DNA from: Dichetophora obliterata
Taxonomy: Eukaryota > Arthropoda > Insecta > Diptera > Sciomyzidae
Direction of reading: 5' to 3'
Length of the DNA stretch: 64,000 bases
Assembly: GCA_963920525.1 (NCBI GenBank)
Contig: OY986435.1
Coordinates: 221,272,899 to 221,336,898, forward strand
A program made the position numbers and the translations under genes. Each line of letters opens with the position of its first letter. Positions within the stretch are counted from its first letter, which is position 1. Positions 22,626 to 33,006 of the stretch are shown one piece after another. Below the pieces are notes generated by a model. It ran no database searches. It worked only from the letters and a program-made list of their open reading frames with translations, and was not told where the DNA came from.

Positions 22626-23163
22626 ACCACTGTATTGCTTAAGAGACCCGCTGTAACGAATAGATAAAGCTACAAACACTCAGCCTCTCAAAGCTCCTCA
22701 CTCGTCCTATTCGCAGAAAGTTGATAAACTATTCGCATGACTCTCAATGCTTGAGTGAATCACAGCGAGTCATCAACGCAGTTAGCTACTTACCACTACG
22801 CTAATGTTTATCGTGCAGAGAAAATAAAAAAGGAATGATTGCAAGATGAATGTCGCAGGATTCAATTACGAAGATCATGAACACCAGCTAGAATAGATTT
22901 GCCTGCATATAATAGGTTTTTTAAAATTTTTTCCCAATAAGACATGCGGCGACAATGAAATACAGAGCACCATGCAAATTTTTCTTGTTACAAGGCAAAT
23001 CAAAGGCAACTCAAAGCATTTAGCGAGTCCCATTAACAACGTAGCTTTATCTCGAAGCAGACAGAATTTTCACTATATTCGCCATGTTTGTTCGAAGACT
23101 CTCACAACTCTCAGCTGAATCGCGAAGCAGGCAAAATGATCACTATATTCACTATGCTTGTTC

Positions 23164-23486
23164 CATGGTATAATTATTTGACAAGGTAGTAGCGTAGACT
23201 GGATTTTTTCTCACGAGCGGCGATGGGTAGTTGTCAAAATTAGCTGTTCATGCAATTAATCAAATAAATGTAAAAAAATAAGCAACGACTTAAACATAGC
23301 TAGTCAAACGCAGCAAACTAGAAACATTCCATTAAACTTCGCAAACAAATTAATTGAATTAAAGAAAAGTTAAAAATAAGCCCATAGCTAGTCAAGAGCA
23401 GCAAACTACAACTCCTTTAGCTGTTTTTGACAACTACCAATCGCCAAAAAACTGTCACGGCTACCTTGACAAATAATTATACCATG
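23164..23486. mobile_element. P-element-like MITE, 323 bp, TSD GCTTGTTC
   Basis: CATGGTATAATTATTTGACA at the left is mirrored by TGTCAAATAATTATACCATG style sequence at the right (one difference), and the match extends into AGGTAG. An exact 8-bp GCTTGTTC flanks it at 23156-23163 and 23487-23494. A TIR starting CATG with an 8-bp duplication is what P-superfamily elements show; hAT is the alternative. No coding content. Confidence 0.75.
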
Positions 23487-25433
23487 GCTTGTTCGTTCAT
23501 TCGCCCAACTCTCATCGTGAGGATCGAAGCAAGCACATATTGTAGAGCAGAAAGTGAGAGCATAATTTGCACTCAACATTAAAAAAGAGAGTGAGTTAAT
23601 GCGAAGCAAACAAAATTGTTTGAGGAATGCGAATGCTTGAGAAAACAGAAAATCTAGTGAAGAAGGAGAGTGCGTTATGAAGCGAAGCACTTGTTGCAGA
23701 TCTCTGATCTGAACGATCTTCATATAATAGCACACCACGAGCAATTTCACTTTTAAATTCAACTTGAGACAACACGCAATTTCCTTTAGCTTTTGCAACC
23801 ATATAATGAATCTTCCAGGCGTTTACGGTAGTTGAATTGATGAAATTAGTCCACAGCGACCACCACCACTTTTTTCCACGAATAGCAACACGATAGTTGA
23901 CAAAACCATTGTCATGTAAGTCAACGCCTCCCATGTGTTTGTTGTATTCACTAAGAATGTTTGGCTGTGGAACTGACACCTTCTTCTTCTTTTCTTTTGA
24001 ATACCGTGATGCTGGAACAAAGTTTGAAATTATTGTGACTTCATTATTGTCATTCCAACGACATACAAAAATACGGTTTGTTATATCAATAATGGAATCG
24101 AAATCATGTTTTTTCAGTAGCTTGGGTTTAGGCTTTTGCTGCTGTTTCCTCTTCTTAGCCGCAGAAGGTAGTGTTCTTTTAGCACAAGCCAAGTGCAAAC
24201 CAGCACCTCTCAATCGATAAGATCTCACAGTTCCGACTGCTCGAAACTTTCTTTCATTCAACAAGCAATACAGGTAATAAGAGGAGAAAAATGTGTGGTG
24301 TTCTGGTGTTCTGGATTTGAAACTGATTCAAGTAATTTCAATACCACAGATGCTCCTAAGCCAACTTGTTTATCATATGGTGTTGAAGTACCAGCATACG
24401 GCATAGCTTCATACCAATAGCCTGTATCAGAACACAGACACCAGTTCTTGAAACCAAATCGGATTGGTTTTCCTCTGATGAACATTTTGCAGTTATGTCT
24501 GCCAAAGTATGGTATCATCTGCTCATCGATAGACAGGTATGTAGTAAAAATCCCGAACTGCTTATCTTTTGCATTAAATATATCAATCAGATTACGAACT
24601 TTGGCAAAGCGATCAGTGGTGTCAACATCGTTGTTGTCCATCAAATTGAATACACCTTTAATTGCTTTGAAAGTATTATGAGACATTGCTTGCTCGACGA
24701 CATGTATTCCAAGATCTGGTTAGTAGACCAGAATATACTGACTTGAGGAACTGTGTGATATCCAGACAAGATCAGTATTCCAATGAAATGACACAAATGC
24801 TGCTTCGTAATGTTTATAACAATATATCAATCTCATAACTTCATCATCAAAATATTGAAAAAATTGTTGCGATGGCGTTTTAACACCTAAAAAATAAAAA
24901 ACAATTATTAACAAAATGGAACTACATGGAAACAATAAAGTCACGTTTGCATTCAACGATGTGTATTCTCAAAGGTTCAACAAGGTCTTCATCAGGTGCA
25001 CCGAAATTAAACTGAAAGCGCTTAGTTTTTTCCATCGTGGTTCACCAAAACTTTTCTCGTAAGAATATTTATGTTCACTGCCAACTGATGTAGATGGCTG
25101 AGTGGACGGAACTGCTACATCAATTGATAGCCCTGGAGCTCTAAAGTCATGCAAATCGGAATCATGTTCAGCCTCAATTTCACCAGCGGTTTCTAAATTT
25201 GGTGCGATATTGGTGACAAGATCTTCATCATCAATAAGTTCTTCATCATTAATTGAATCTGCAGTTGCTGGTGGAACATAACTATGCTGGTGATTTCATT
25301 CAAAACAATTCGATCAGGATTGTCAATACTTTCATCATCATCTTCACTTGAATATAATAGTTCTTCAATTTCTTTTTGCGAAAAAAGTTTTCTAGCCATA
25401 GTCCTAAAAAAATTACAAATGAAAATTTCGTGT

Positions 25434-27652
25434 ATAAAACCGTGTAATAATAATAATAATAAGTCGGAAATATGCTGAAGCAGACCACAGTTGGTCCCTT
25501 TTCGTCCCCTTTTGGATGCTACTGCTCGGAGCACTCATACGTGAGCATGCTCCTTGTATAAGCAACCTTTGTCACCTCAAGCATATCCTTGTAGGTCAGT
25601 TGACCAATCTCGGCTTCGCCAATGAATGGACGTCCCAGAGTGGTCAATCTTATGCTTGCCAGCGCCGGAAACTGGCACAAAATGTGTGCTGCTGTTTCCG
25701 GCACCTCTAGGCATAACCTACACGCATCGTCCTCGGTCAGAGTCATCTTCCCGAGATGGTTCATGAAGGGACCATGTCCTGTGACTAGTGCAGTAAGCCA
25801 GCTTAAAGTCCTTCGATTGTATCGGATAACTTTTGCTGCCTCACTACGAGACCACTTCACGGCCGCCTTTGATTGCCCGCAATTAACAGCTTCTTCCCAC
25901 CTTGTACGGTGTTCGGAGTCCGTCCGTTGTTTTATAAGGCCTGCCACCATGTTGTCGCCTATAGCGATACGTGGTTCTGGTCCACAGAATTCTCATCAGC
26001 ATTCTCATTCTGTTCTATGCCAGAGTGTGTCCTCACCCACATAAGTGTGAGCTCATTAGTCTGGGTGCACCTATTGAGTTTTGTAAGACATTCTATGGCC
26101 AACCTGTAAGTGGTGTCTGTCCGTTGCATATATCTTATCACAGACTGATTGTCGAGAGCAATGACAATTTTCTTGCCATTGATCCGGCCATCTATCAGGT
26201 GGTCCAGCGCATACGCTACGCCAAGCATTTTCGCCTGGTATACAGACACAAACCTCCTTAACCTCAGGGCATAGGATAGGCTTAACTCTTCTGAGTAAAC
26301 GCCTGCCCCGGATCTGCCATTCATCAGAGAGCCGTATGTGAATATACTGATATCGTTACCAGCGATTTCTTCACAAACGGCTCCATCTGTTATAAGAGTT
26401 TTATAACATTTTTCTGTTATTCTTACTTTCTGCCTTCCGTCCATAGGCATACACGCCTGCCTGACATCTCTCTGTGCAATATCAAGGATGCGCATATGAA
26501 CATGCAGGGCGGTTGCCCCATGCCACGTAGCATTTCGCAACATCCTTAGGGTTGACAGCGCCGCTGTTTTCTTTATTTCTAAATCCAACGGCAGCATACC
26601 TAACAGAACCTCCATTGCGCTTGTTGGAGTGGTGCGTATTGCACCTGTTATTCCAACACACTCCAGCCGTTGGACTCTGTCCAGTCTCTTCTTAATGGTT
26701 TTCTGGCTGAGTTTTGTCCACCAAATCACCGAAGCATGCGTGATGACAGGTCTAACCATCATAGTGTAGACCCATTTCATAGCCTCTGGGTTTAGCCCCC
26801 ATTTGAGACCACAAACACGTCTACACTGAAACAGAACCCTCTTGGATTTTTGAATCCTATCTTCTACATGCTCGTTCCAGTTCAGTTTGCTATCGAAGGT
26901 TAGCCCTAGATATTTAACCTTCGTGGACATGTTGATTTCAGCTCCAAAAAGTCTGAGTGGTTCTCTCCTCAGGCCTACCCTCTTTCTAGTAAAGAGAATA
27001 TTGTCTGATCTGCCTGCGTTTACGGTGAGGCCTTATTCTCGACACCACTCCTCCACCATTCGGAGTGCTCCCTTCATGATGTCAAAAATGGTGTTAATGA
27101 ACTTACCGCGGACCACCAACACAATGTCATCTGAATACCCTATCATGTGTATGCCCGACTCATCCAGTCTAACCAGTAGTGAGTCCACAGTTATGTTACA
27201 CAGGGTTGGCGATAACACCCCGCTCTGGGGACATCCTCTCCTTATTCTACCTCTAGTCTTGACTCTACTATTCTGCATGTTGACAGTCCTGTGCTTTAGC
27301 ATATTGTCTACCCAATTTGCTATCATTGGGCTTACATTGCGCTCTATCAGGGCTTGCCGCAGCCTTCCAAAGGATATTTTGTCGAAAGCACCCTCGATGT
27401 TCATAAATGTGGCCATCGCAATGCCTCCTGAAAAGAACTCCTTTTCAGTCACTCTTACCAATTCGAGAAAAGCACTCTCCGTAGACCTACCTGCTCTATA
27501 CGCATGTTGGCATCTACTCAGAGGATTTTGCATCAGCGTAGTGCTCTCAAGACAGTCAGCCATCACTCTTTCCATCGTTTTCAAGAGGAAAGATGTTAGG
27601 CTGATCGGTCTGAATGACTTCGCCTCCGCATAATCTGCATAAAACCGTGTAA
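25434..27652 (-). mobile_element. 5'-truncated LINE insertion with 14-bp TSD ATAAAACCGTGTAA
   Basis: The direct repeat ATAAAACCGTGTAA at 25434-25447 and 27639-27652 frames 2191 bp. In minus orientation the element ends in a (TTA)n tail abutting 25448 and starts abruptly inside the reverse transcriptase at about 27638. Both are expected of target-primed reverse transcription. It landed in the 5' flank of the minus-strand piggyBac-like gene, so it is younger than that gene. Confidence 0.85.
25519..27630 (-). pseudogene. LINE ORF2: RT, RNase H and C-terminal zinc finger (LOA/R1-like), broken
   Basis: From the 5' side: an RT part with AYRAGRSTESAFLELV, FMNIEGAFDKI, CPQSGVLSPTL and GYSDDIVLVV (the usual YADD reads YSDD). 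Then comes the thumb region with TKVKYLGLTFDSKLNW, then an RNase H domain beginning FTYGSLMNG with later WVRTHSGIEQNENAD. It ends with a zinc-finger tail TGHGPFMNHLGKM..CRLC..H..C. The RNase H DG motif reads YG, so a catalytic Asp is lost. Stops and frame changes near 27030, 26930 and 25955 break the frame. The order RT, RNase H, zinc finger and the phrase LDIEGAFD are typical of the LOA/R1/I groups; I favour LOA. Confidence 0.8.
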
Positions 27653-28027
27653 CAAAAAGACATCTTCACATAGTAAAATTGAAGATGTGTTCTACACTTT
27701 AGATGTTTACTATAACATTAACTTAATTTACTTCTGCAACTTTTTCTTATTGTGAGAATTGATCCAAAACACAAATAAACGATCATTCGACCGCTCGCTA
27801 GCTTTCTTTTAAAGATTAACTATAGTGACTAATAGCCGAAAGCTCTGCCGAAAATAAAGAAGAATATAGAAAATGGGAGGTGTTCGGAACGTCTGGAATT
27901 TCGAAATGCGAATCAACCATGTGATTGTAACGTCTAAAACGATCCTAGCAAGTAAACTTCGTCGGCTACTGTCTTTGAAAATGTAGTTATTTGCTATGCC
28001 TAGGAAGATCTAAATACAAATAATACT
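27653..28027. other. Unannotated interval upstream of the piggyBac-like gene
   Basis: Probably includes the displaced 5' flank of the minus-strand transposase gene. No TIR with TTAA was found and no gene is recognised. Confidence 0.3.
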
Positions 28028-28139
28028 GGGGCCGAATTACAGCATCCGTGATCGAGGAAAATTACGAAGGGCACGACGAGACAAGTGCCTATCAATCTTG
28101 TACAATTTTGCTCGATCACGGATGCTGTAATTCGGCCCC
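28028..28139. mobile_element. 112-bp palindromic MITE with GGGGCC ends
   Basis: GGGGCCGAATTACAGCATCC and GTGATCGAG at the left are repeated exactly in reverse complement at the right. The arms are 29 bp around a 54-bp centre. The ends start GGGGCC like the MITE at 18583-18807, but the rest differs. The target duplication is not clear. Confidence 0.75.
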
Positions 28140-28419
28140 TGGTAAAGGCAATATGAAATGGTGTTACAACAAAAAATTCGTGTACAAAAAATTGTATTTG
28201 TGGACTGTGAACTGTGCTATTTGAAAATCATGTAGAAAAATACCTTGTTGTAAAAAGAGAGTTGGATGTAGCTAACTGGCCAGCGTGTCGTTTACGACAC
28301 AGCACTTTTTAACAGCACAATTTGAAGGGGCAAAATCGTGTTCTTCGTCATAGTGGCAATTTCTTTTTTTTATTTCATCTTTTGACACTACAATCCAATA
28401 CATATGAAAAAATAATTAA

Positions 28420-28823
28420 TAAGGGTTCTCATCTAAGCATGTAACTGACCCGTAAACATTGTAAACCTTGTGAACTTACATGCGCGTAAACTATCTGTCA
28501 AAATTTGTATGGGCGTGAGTTTACATCATTTCCGAGCCTATTTTGCAGTGTAAACTAGCATGTAAATCTACGTGTGTGAATGAGGGTTGCCTTTGGCGCT
28601 AATCATTACATATTTAAAGTAGTTGGAGTAAATATGAACACGTTTTATTTATTTTTCTATGTTAATGAAGGTTTTTAAAAAGTTTAAAATTTAAAAAGTC
28701 ATAATGTTGTCGTAGCCGCAGCCGCCATTTTGTCGACATTTATGCTATTTACACTTTATCACTCATCAAAAGTTTAAATGCTATACATGTTTACATGTTT
28801 ACATGCTTAGATGAGAACCCTTA
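28420..28823. mobile_element. MITE with TAAGGGTTCTCATCTAAGCA ends, 404 bp
   Basis: The left end TAAGGGTTCTCATCTAAGCA, then TGTAA, is mirrored exactly by TTACATGCTTAGATGAGAAC, then CCTTA. TGTAAAC/GTTTACA motifs recur throughout in both orientations. TAAGG fits the hAT YARNG start, but the 8-bp flanks do not match, so classification is tentative. Confidence 0.7.
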
Positions 28824-28989
28824 TTATTTTAATAACACAGTCGGCCATTTTAAAAAAGGTCTATAAATTAGACTTTTTCTTTTTATAATTAGTATATAGA
28901 TAAAAATGCAAATAAATATCTTATTTCACAGAATCGTAAAGCCCCAATTATTATTTAATAAAAAACTTGCATATACCTGTATTTGTACC

Positions 28990-29235
28990 TGAGTAACAAA
29001 GGCTCAAAATTGATGTATCGAAAACGACACAGTGGTCCAAAATAGGTTAAGAATCGGGGCTTATGCGAATGACTTCTGCAGGAGTTGCAGGGATGAGGAA
29101 GAGGAGGCGACGGTATTGCACCTCCTCTGTTCATGCCCTGCTCTATCCCGCAGAACACAAGCATTAAGGTAGCCTCTTTTTTTATGATCTCATGGATCTT
29201 AAGAAGATAGACGTTAAGCATCTACTATTATTTAT
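28990..29235 (+). pseudogene. LINE C-terminal zinc-finger fragment
   Basis: The translation reads RIGAYANDFCRSCRDEEEEA, then TVLHLLCSCPALS, a CxxC..H..C finger found after RNase H in LINE ORF2. It closely parallels the minus-strand piece at 60762-61007 (NDFCRSYRDEEEK..EHFLCTCPALA), so the two are probably the same family. Upstream CGAAAACGACAC also occurs at 19065. Confidence 0.65.
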
Positions 29236-29880
29236 AACTAGCTGAAACCCGGCGCGTTTCTGCCACGCACAGTATAAAAATGTTCAATTTTAAATATTCC
29301 ATAAAAATTTTTACTTGTCGAAAGACTCCAGGTAAGAGAAACTAGTAAAAATAGTTTAAAAATGTTTTTTAGCTTAGACTCAAATACATCAAAGGTGACA
29401 ATTATTTGACGTTTTTTTCACTACCTATCTTGTATGCGCTCCACTTCTTTTGGTTTTATAAGAATGTAATCGAAGTAAAAAAGTAGTGAAAAAGTATGTT
29501 TTTTGCTTGTCAAAATTGTCTTGTTTTTGTTGTTTACTATAGCTAAACAATTTTGGTGATTTTTTACATATTTGTATTTTTAATGCTAAAAGAGAAAATC
29601 TTTGAGAATTTTGATATAAAAAAATACATCAAAAAACATATCTGCAATTTTTCAAAATATCGATTAAAAGTATATATACTAAACAAAAAATAAGTTTATA
29701 GGTGCTCCTACTTGCTCTACGCGATGGTATATAATTGTTCCCAGTACAAGCTTTATATTAGTTCCTTGGACTCCATATTCCAGCACATCTTCAAGAGGTG
29801 TGATTTTATTTCTTCAGGCCTAAACGACTGGACCGATTTTGATAAAATTTTAATAACTGTGTAACTATATAACTATACCA
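29236..29880 (+). repeat. Fragment of the AGCTGAAACCCGGCGCG repeat family
   Basis: It starts AGCTGAAACCCGGCGCGTTT, the same start as the minus-strand copy ending at about 21600. It contains GACTGGACCGATTTTGATAA near 29830, close to the tandem unit motif at 19.6-19.9 kb. The tandem arrays are missing here. Confidence 0.5.
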
Positions 29881-29969
29881 TTATTGGCTAATACCAATAT
29901 TTTAACTTGGTCAAAAGCCATTTTTTGGCCATAGGCAATTAATTGGCATTAGTTTTGTTATCTAGGGCC

Positions 29970-31915
29970 TAGAGGTGTCCAAACTACGACCCGCGGGCCA
30001 AACCCGTCCCGGCAGGCGATTTTATCTGGCCCGCCAAGGATTTTGAAAAATTTCGTAAAATATAAATTCTTTAAACTTACAAACTTCAACAACGTACACA
30101 AAAATATTCTAGCCATAGACATCAGAAAGAGCTTATGTGTGTGTTAAGGCTATGCATAAAAAACCGCGCCGTGAAATGTTAAAAACCCACGCAAAACAAT
30201 AACAACTTCTCGCTCCAAAATTCCGGACCGAAATTCATCAAAATTGTTATTGTAATCCGTGTATTTCGGTTCGGCGCGAGAATGCGAAGAAACAAAAACA
30301 AATACAAAGGTTTTGCTATTAGCTCGTGCCGATGCGCTCGATGCACCCAATTCATCTGTGAGGTTTTGTTTGAAATGAAATTTGTTTTGCACTGCACTGC
30401 CTGCAAAGCTACGAGATTGTCCACAACAAACCAAAAATTCGTCGGCCGCGGAGCTTATTTACATTCTTTACAGTTGATATATTGTAAATTGGTATGTTTA
30501 GATTTATATTTAAAATATTATAACTTCATTATTATGTTAATATTATTTTTTAAAGTTGAACATGGAAACAAAAAGAAGAAAAGTAGATGGCGAGTGCCGC
30601 GTTTTTAAAGAAGAATGGGGATTCAAATATTTCTTTGCGCAATCGCAGTCAAAGAATGGCAAAGCTATATGTGTAATTTGCAATGACACTGTTGCTGTAA
30701 TGAAGGAATACAATGTACGTCGACATTATGAAACCCAACATGCTTCATCTTACTCACAATTTAAGGACAAGCAGCGTACTGAAAAATTTGAAAAAATGAG
30801 TCGTAGTTTGTCTTCTCAGCAAAATTAATTTAGGAAGGCAAACTCGGAAAATGAATCATTGACTTTAGTTAGCACGAAAGTTGCTTATTTGTTGGCGAAA
30901 AAAGGGAAACCCTTTATGGATGGAAACATCGTTAAAGAGTGTATGATGGAAGCTGTTGGGGTATTATGTCACTCACTATTCTATCGCGATTGATGAATCG
31001 ACCGATGTTAGTGACACCTCACAACTTTTAGTATTTGTTCGTGGAGTTGACGACGATCTTATTGTCACCCAAGAATTAGCATCGGTTAACAGCATGCATG
31101 GCACTACAACTGGAGCAGATATTTTTAAGGAACTACAACAGACGTTGACCAAATATAACTTGGACTGGAATCGACTCCAAGGTGTGACAATTGACGGAGG
31201 AAGAAACATGTCTGGTGGAAATATTGGGGTGGTTGGGCTAATAAGAAAAGCTTGTGAAAGCGCAGGAACAACAGTACCAATTTTTCTGCACTATATCATC
31301 CACCAACAAGCCCTATGTGTAAAACATGTCGACATGAGCTGCGTTTTGAAACCAGTTGTTTCTGTAGTAAACTTTATTCGATCACGTGCACTCAATCATC
31401 GCCAATTTCGATCTTTCCTCGAAGAAATTGAATCTGAGTCTGTTGACTTGTCGTATTATACAGCAGTTCGATGGCTTAGCTGTGGAAAAGTGTTATTGCA
31501 ATTCTTCAAGCTCAGAAAGGAAATTAAAATTTTATTTTTACCTATATGTGCGAACAAACTTTTTCCAGGATGAAGTATGTGAAATCTAAATATAGGGCAA
31601 ATTTATCGGATGATCATTTGCAATCATTGCTAATAATTGTTGTTTCCGATTTGAATCCCAACTTTGAAGAAATTCTCCAGGAAAAAATCCAGTTCCACCA
31701 TTCCCATTAAAAATTGCATGAAATAATTTTATAATAATATAATTTAGACATGTTTGTTTAGTATTGCTATATCTGTAATTTACTATAAAAAATAAAATTC
31801 AATGCTGCTTTACTTGTAATAAGGTTTTTTAATTCACATATTTACAATGCTTGGCCCCCTCTAATGAATTTAAATACCAAACTGGCCCTCGCAGCAAAAA
31901 GTTTGGACGCCTCTA
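29970..31915 (+). mobile_element. hAT element with TIR TAGAGGYGTCCAAACT, 1.95 kb
   Basis: The left TAGAGGTGTCCAAACT and the right in reverse complement TAGAGGCGTCCAAACT begin TAGAG, matching the hAT YARNG rule. Flanks read TAGGGCCT on the left (overlapping the first T) and TAGGCCCT on the right, an 8-bp duplication with one mismatch. GC-rich subterminal blocks (CCCGCGGGCC, CTGGCCCGCC, TGGCCCTCGC) stand out. It carries a BED-finger transposase relic. Confidence 0.75.
30562..31710 (+). pseudogene. hAT transposase with BED zinc finger (ZBED/GTF2IRD2-like), internally deleted
   Basis: ATG at 30562 starts METKRRKVDGECRVFKEEW. A BED-type finger follows (CVICNDTVAVMKEYN..H..TQH). After a stop at 30826 the frame continues to KPFMDGNIVKECMMEA. 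Then a deletion and frame change near 30960 join to YSIAIDESTDVSDTSQLLVF, which holds the first catalytic Asp. IDGGRNMSGG and LHYIIHQQALCVKHV match the second Asp region and the CxxH block region of hAT transposases. VDLSYYTAVRWLSCGKVL follows. A second deletion near 31560 removes most of the C-terminal dimerisation region, leaving NLSDDHLQSLLIIV and NPNFEEIL. Domesticated relatives in vertebrates have the same layout, but this copy is plainly dead. Confidence 0.8.
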
Positions 31916-32379
31916 TAGGCCCTAGATTCTAGGCCAATATGCTTACTTGGCCAAATTTGAAAAGACAGTTCTTAGTCGAAACCATTTCATTCAAGAGGTT
32001 TTATTGGGAATCGATTGAAATTGGCTTAAGTGCTCTGGACCAATTTATTATATTAGCTGAAAGGTTTTTTCGCCAAAAATTTGCTAAGCATTGTCTCTTG
32101 GCAAAATAATTTTTACGGTTGCCAACACTGATAATAATATGAAAAACGATTTTTTAAAACACAAATCAGAGACGCTTGCAATTGTTGTTGTAAATCATGC
32201 GCATCCAATATATTCGTTTTCAGATCAGTTGCCAAAGAGAAATGAATTGATAACTGATCGATATAAACTGAAGACTTAAGATGGAAAACGAAGGTGAACG
32301 AACGCAAGTGTGTTGATTCAAACGATCAAAAAGTGAAAAGAAAACAAAAGTGCGATAAAAAAGTAATTATCAAAGTAAT
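31916..32379. other. Unannotated interval right of the hAT element
   Basis: The TTGGCCA-rich sequence on both sides of the hAT element (about 29880-29969 and 31920-31960) suggests it landed in an older repeat. No gene is recognised. Confidence 0.3.
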
Positions 32380-33006
32380 TTAATATAAATAAATAAGGTT
32401 TATTTATTTATTTCATTTTATTTATAAAATTAAAATTAAAGGTTTAAATTAGTACACTTAGAGCTATGTTCTTTTATAGTACACTAATCATTAATTTTAG
32501 TTAATTAAATAAGAATTTAATTAGATTTAAATTATAACAAACGGGTTTCAAATTTCATAACCGACATTTAACAATACTTTAGATTAAAAGATTATTATAT
32601 TAATATCATATATTATAATAAAAACAGAGTAAATACATTAAAAAAGAAGAAAAGAAAGGGGAAAAAATAGAAAATAAATAAAAATAACCTTTGAAATAGT
32701 TTAAGCAAATTGCAGATACTATAGAGTAGAGAAGAAAGTTAAGATAGATTGCCTAAAAGTACCTCTCCTAGTTATTTCTCATAACCATTTAGGTAGTGCA
32801 TTCCAGAGTCTAATGGCGTTAATGAAAAATAAGTAAGAGGTGTTTAAAGAATTATGCCTGACTTGAATTATAATAAGACTATGACTTCTTCTAGACATAC
32901 AAATGCGTAATTTTTTATAAAGGTAACGAGGCGATTCTTCATGAATAAGTTTGAGCAGGTAGCCATCAGTTTCTTGCTTTGATATATGATGTGATGTCGC
33001 AACCAA
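32380..33006 (-). pseudogene. LINE C-terminus plus 3' UTR (Jockey/CR1-like), minus strand
   Basis: The open frame ends YLFFINAIRLWNALPKWL, the RLWNxLP signature near the C-terminus of LINE ORF2 proteins without RNase H. The following 3' UTR contains GTGTACTATAAAAGAACATA, matched in the plus-strand copy at about 40350 (GTACTATAAAAGAACCTAG). The two are therefore the same family in opposite orientation. Confidence 0.65.

Larger units (their letters stand above)
22308..23702. mobile_element. 1.4-kb insertion in the piggyBac-like gene, itself carrying two MITEs
   Basis: The transposase reading frame stops matching at about 23702 and resumes at about 22315. The ends look weakly inverted (TGAGTGGCTTCACT against AAGTGCTTCGCTTC) next to TGCA on both sides, so the exact limits are uncertain. 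Inside is a two-copy direct repeat (CGAAGCAG..CACTATATTC, 23053-23160). Later insertions are at 22449-22625 and 23164-23486. No coding region is evident. Confidence 0.55.
22099..25399 (-). pseudogene. Second piggyBac-like transposase, split and frameshifted
   Basis: ATG at 25397-25399 opens MARKLFSQKEIEELLY and an acidic SSEDDDES region. A frameshift near 25320 and others follow. A core block reads TFKAIKGVFNLMDNND, then YLSIDEQMIPYFGRH (first catalytic Asp, about 24530) and LCSDTGYWYEAMPY (second). YNKHMGGVDLHDNG and KWWWSLWTNFIN appear near 23900. The C-terminal zinc finger (RRCNKCH..YQCKKC..HPKCF) lies at 22110-22200. A possible intron ends with acceptor TTTTTTATTTTTTAG at about 24888. A 1.4-kb insertion (about 22308-23702) separates core from finger, and a LINE sits 35 bp upstream of the ATG. 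It is a different family from the 6.9-9.3 kb element. Its TTAA ends were not found. Confidence 0.8.

Noticed and set aside
25971..27633. Several plus-strand ORFs of 78-248 codons
   Set aside because: Antisense shadows of the minus-strand LINE RT/RNase H, which carries the real domain motifs.
28260..28330. GTGTCGTTTACGACAC palindrome as an operator
   Set aside because: A single 16-bp palindrome near transposon debris in an animal genome; no gene nearby and no second copy in a regulatory position.
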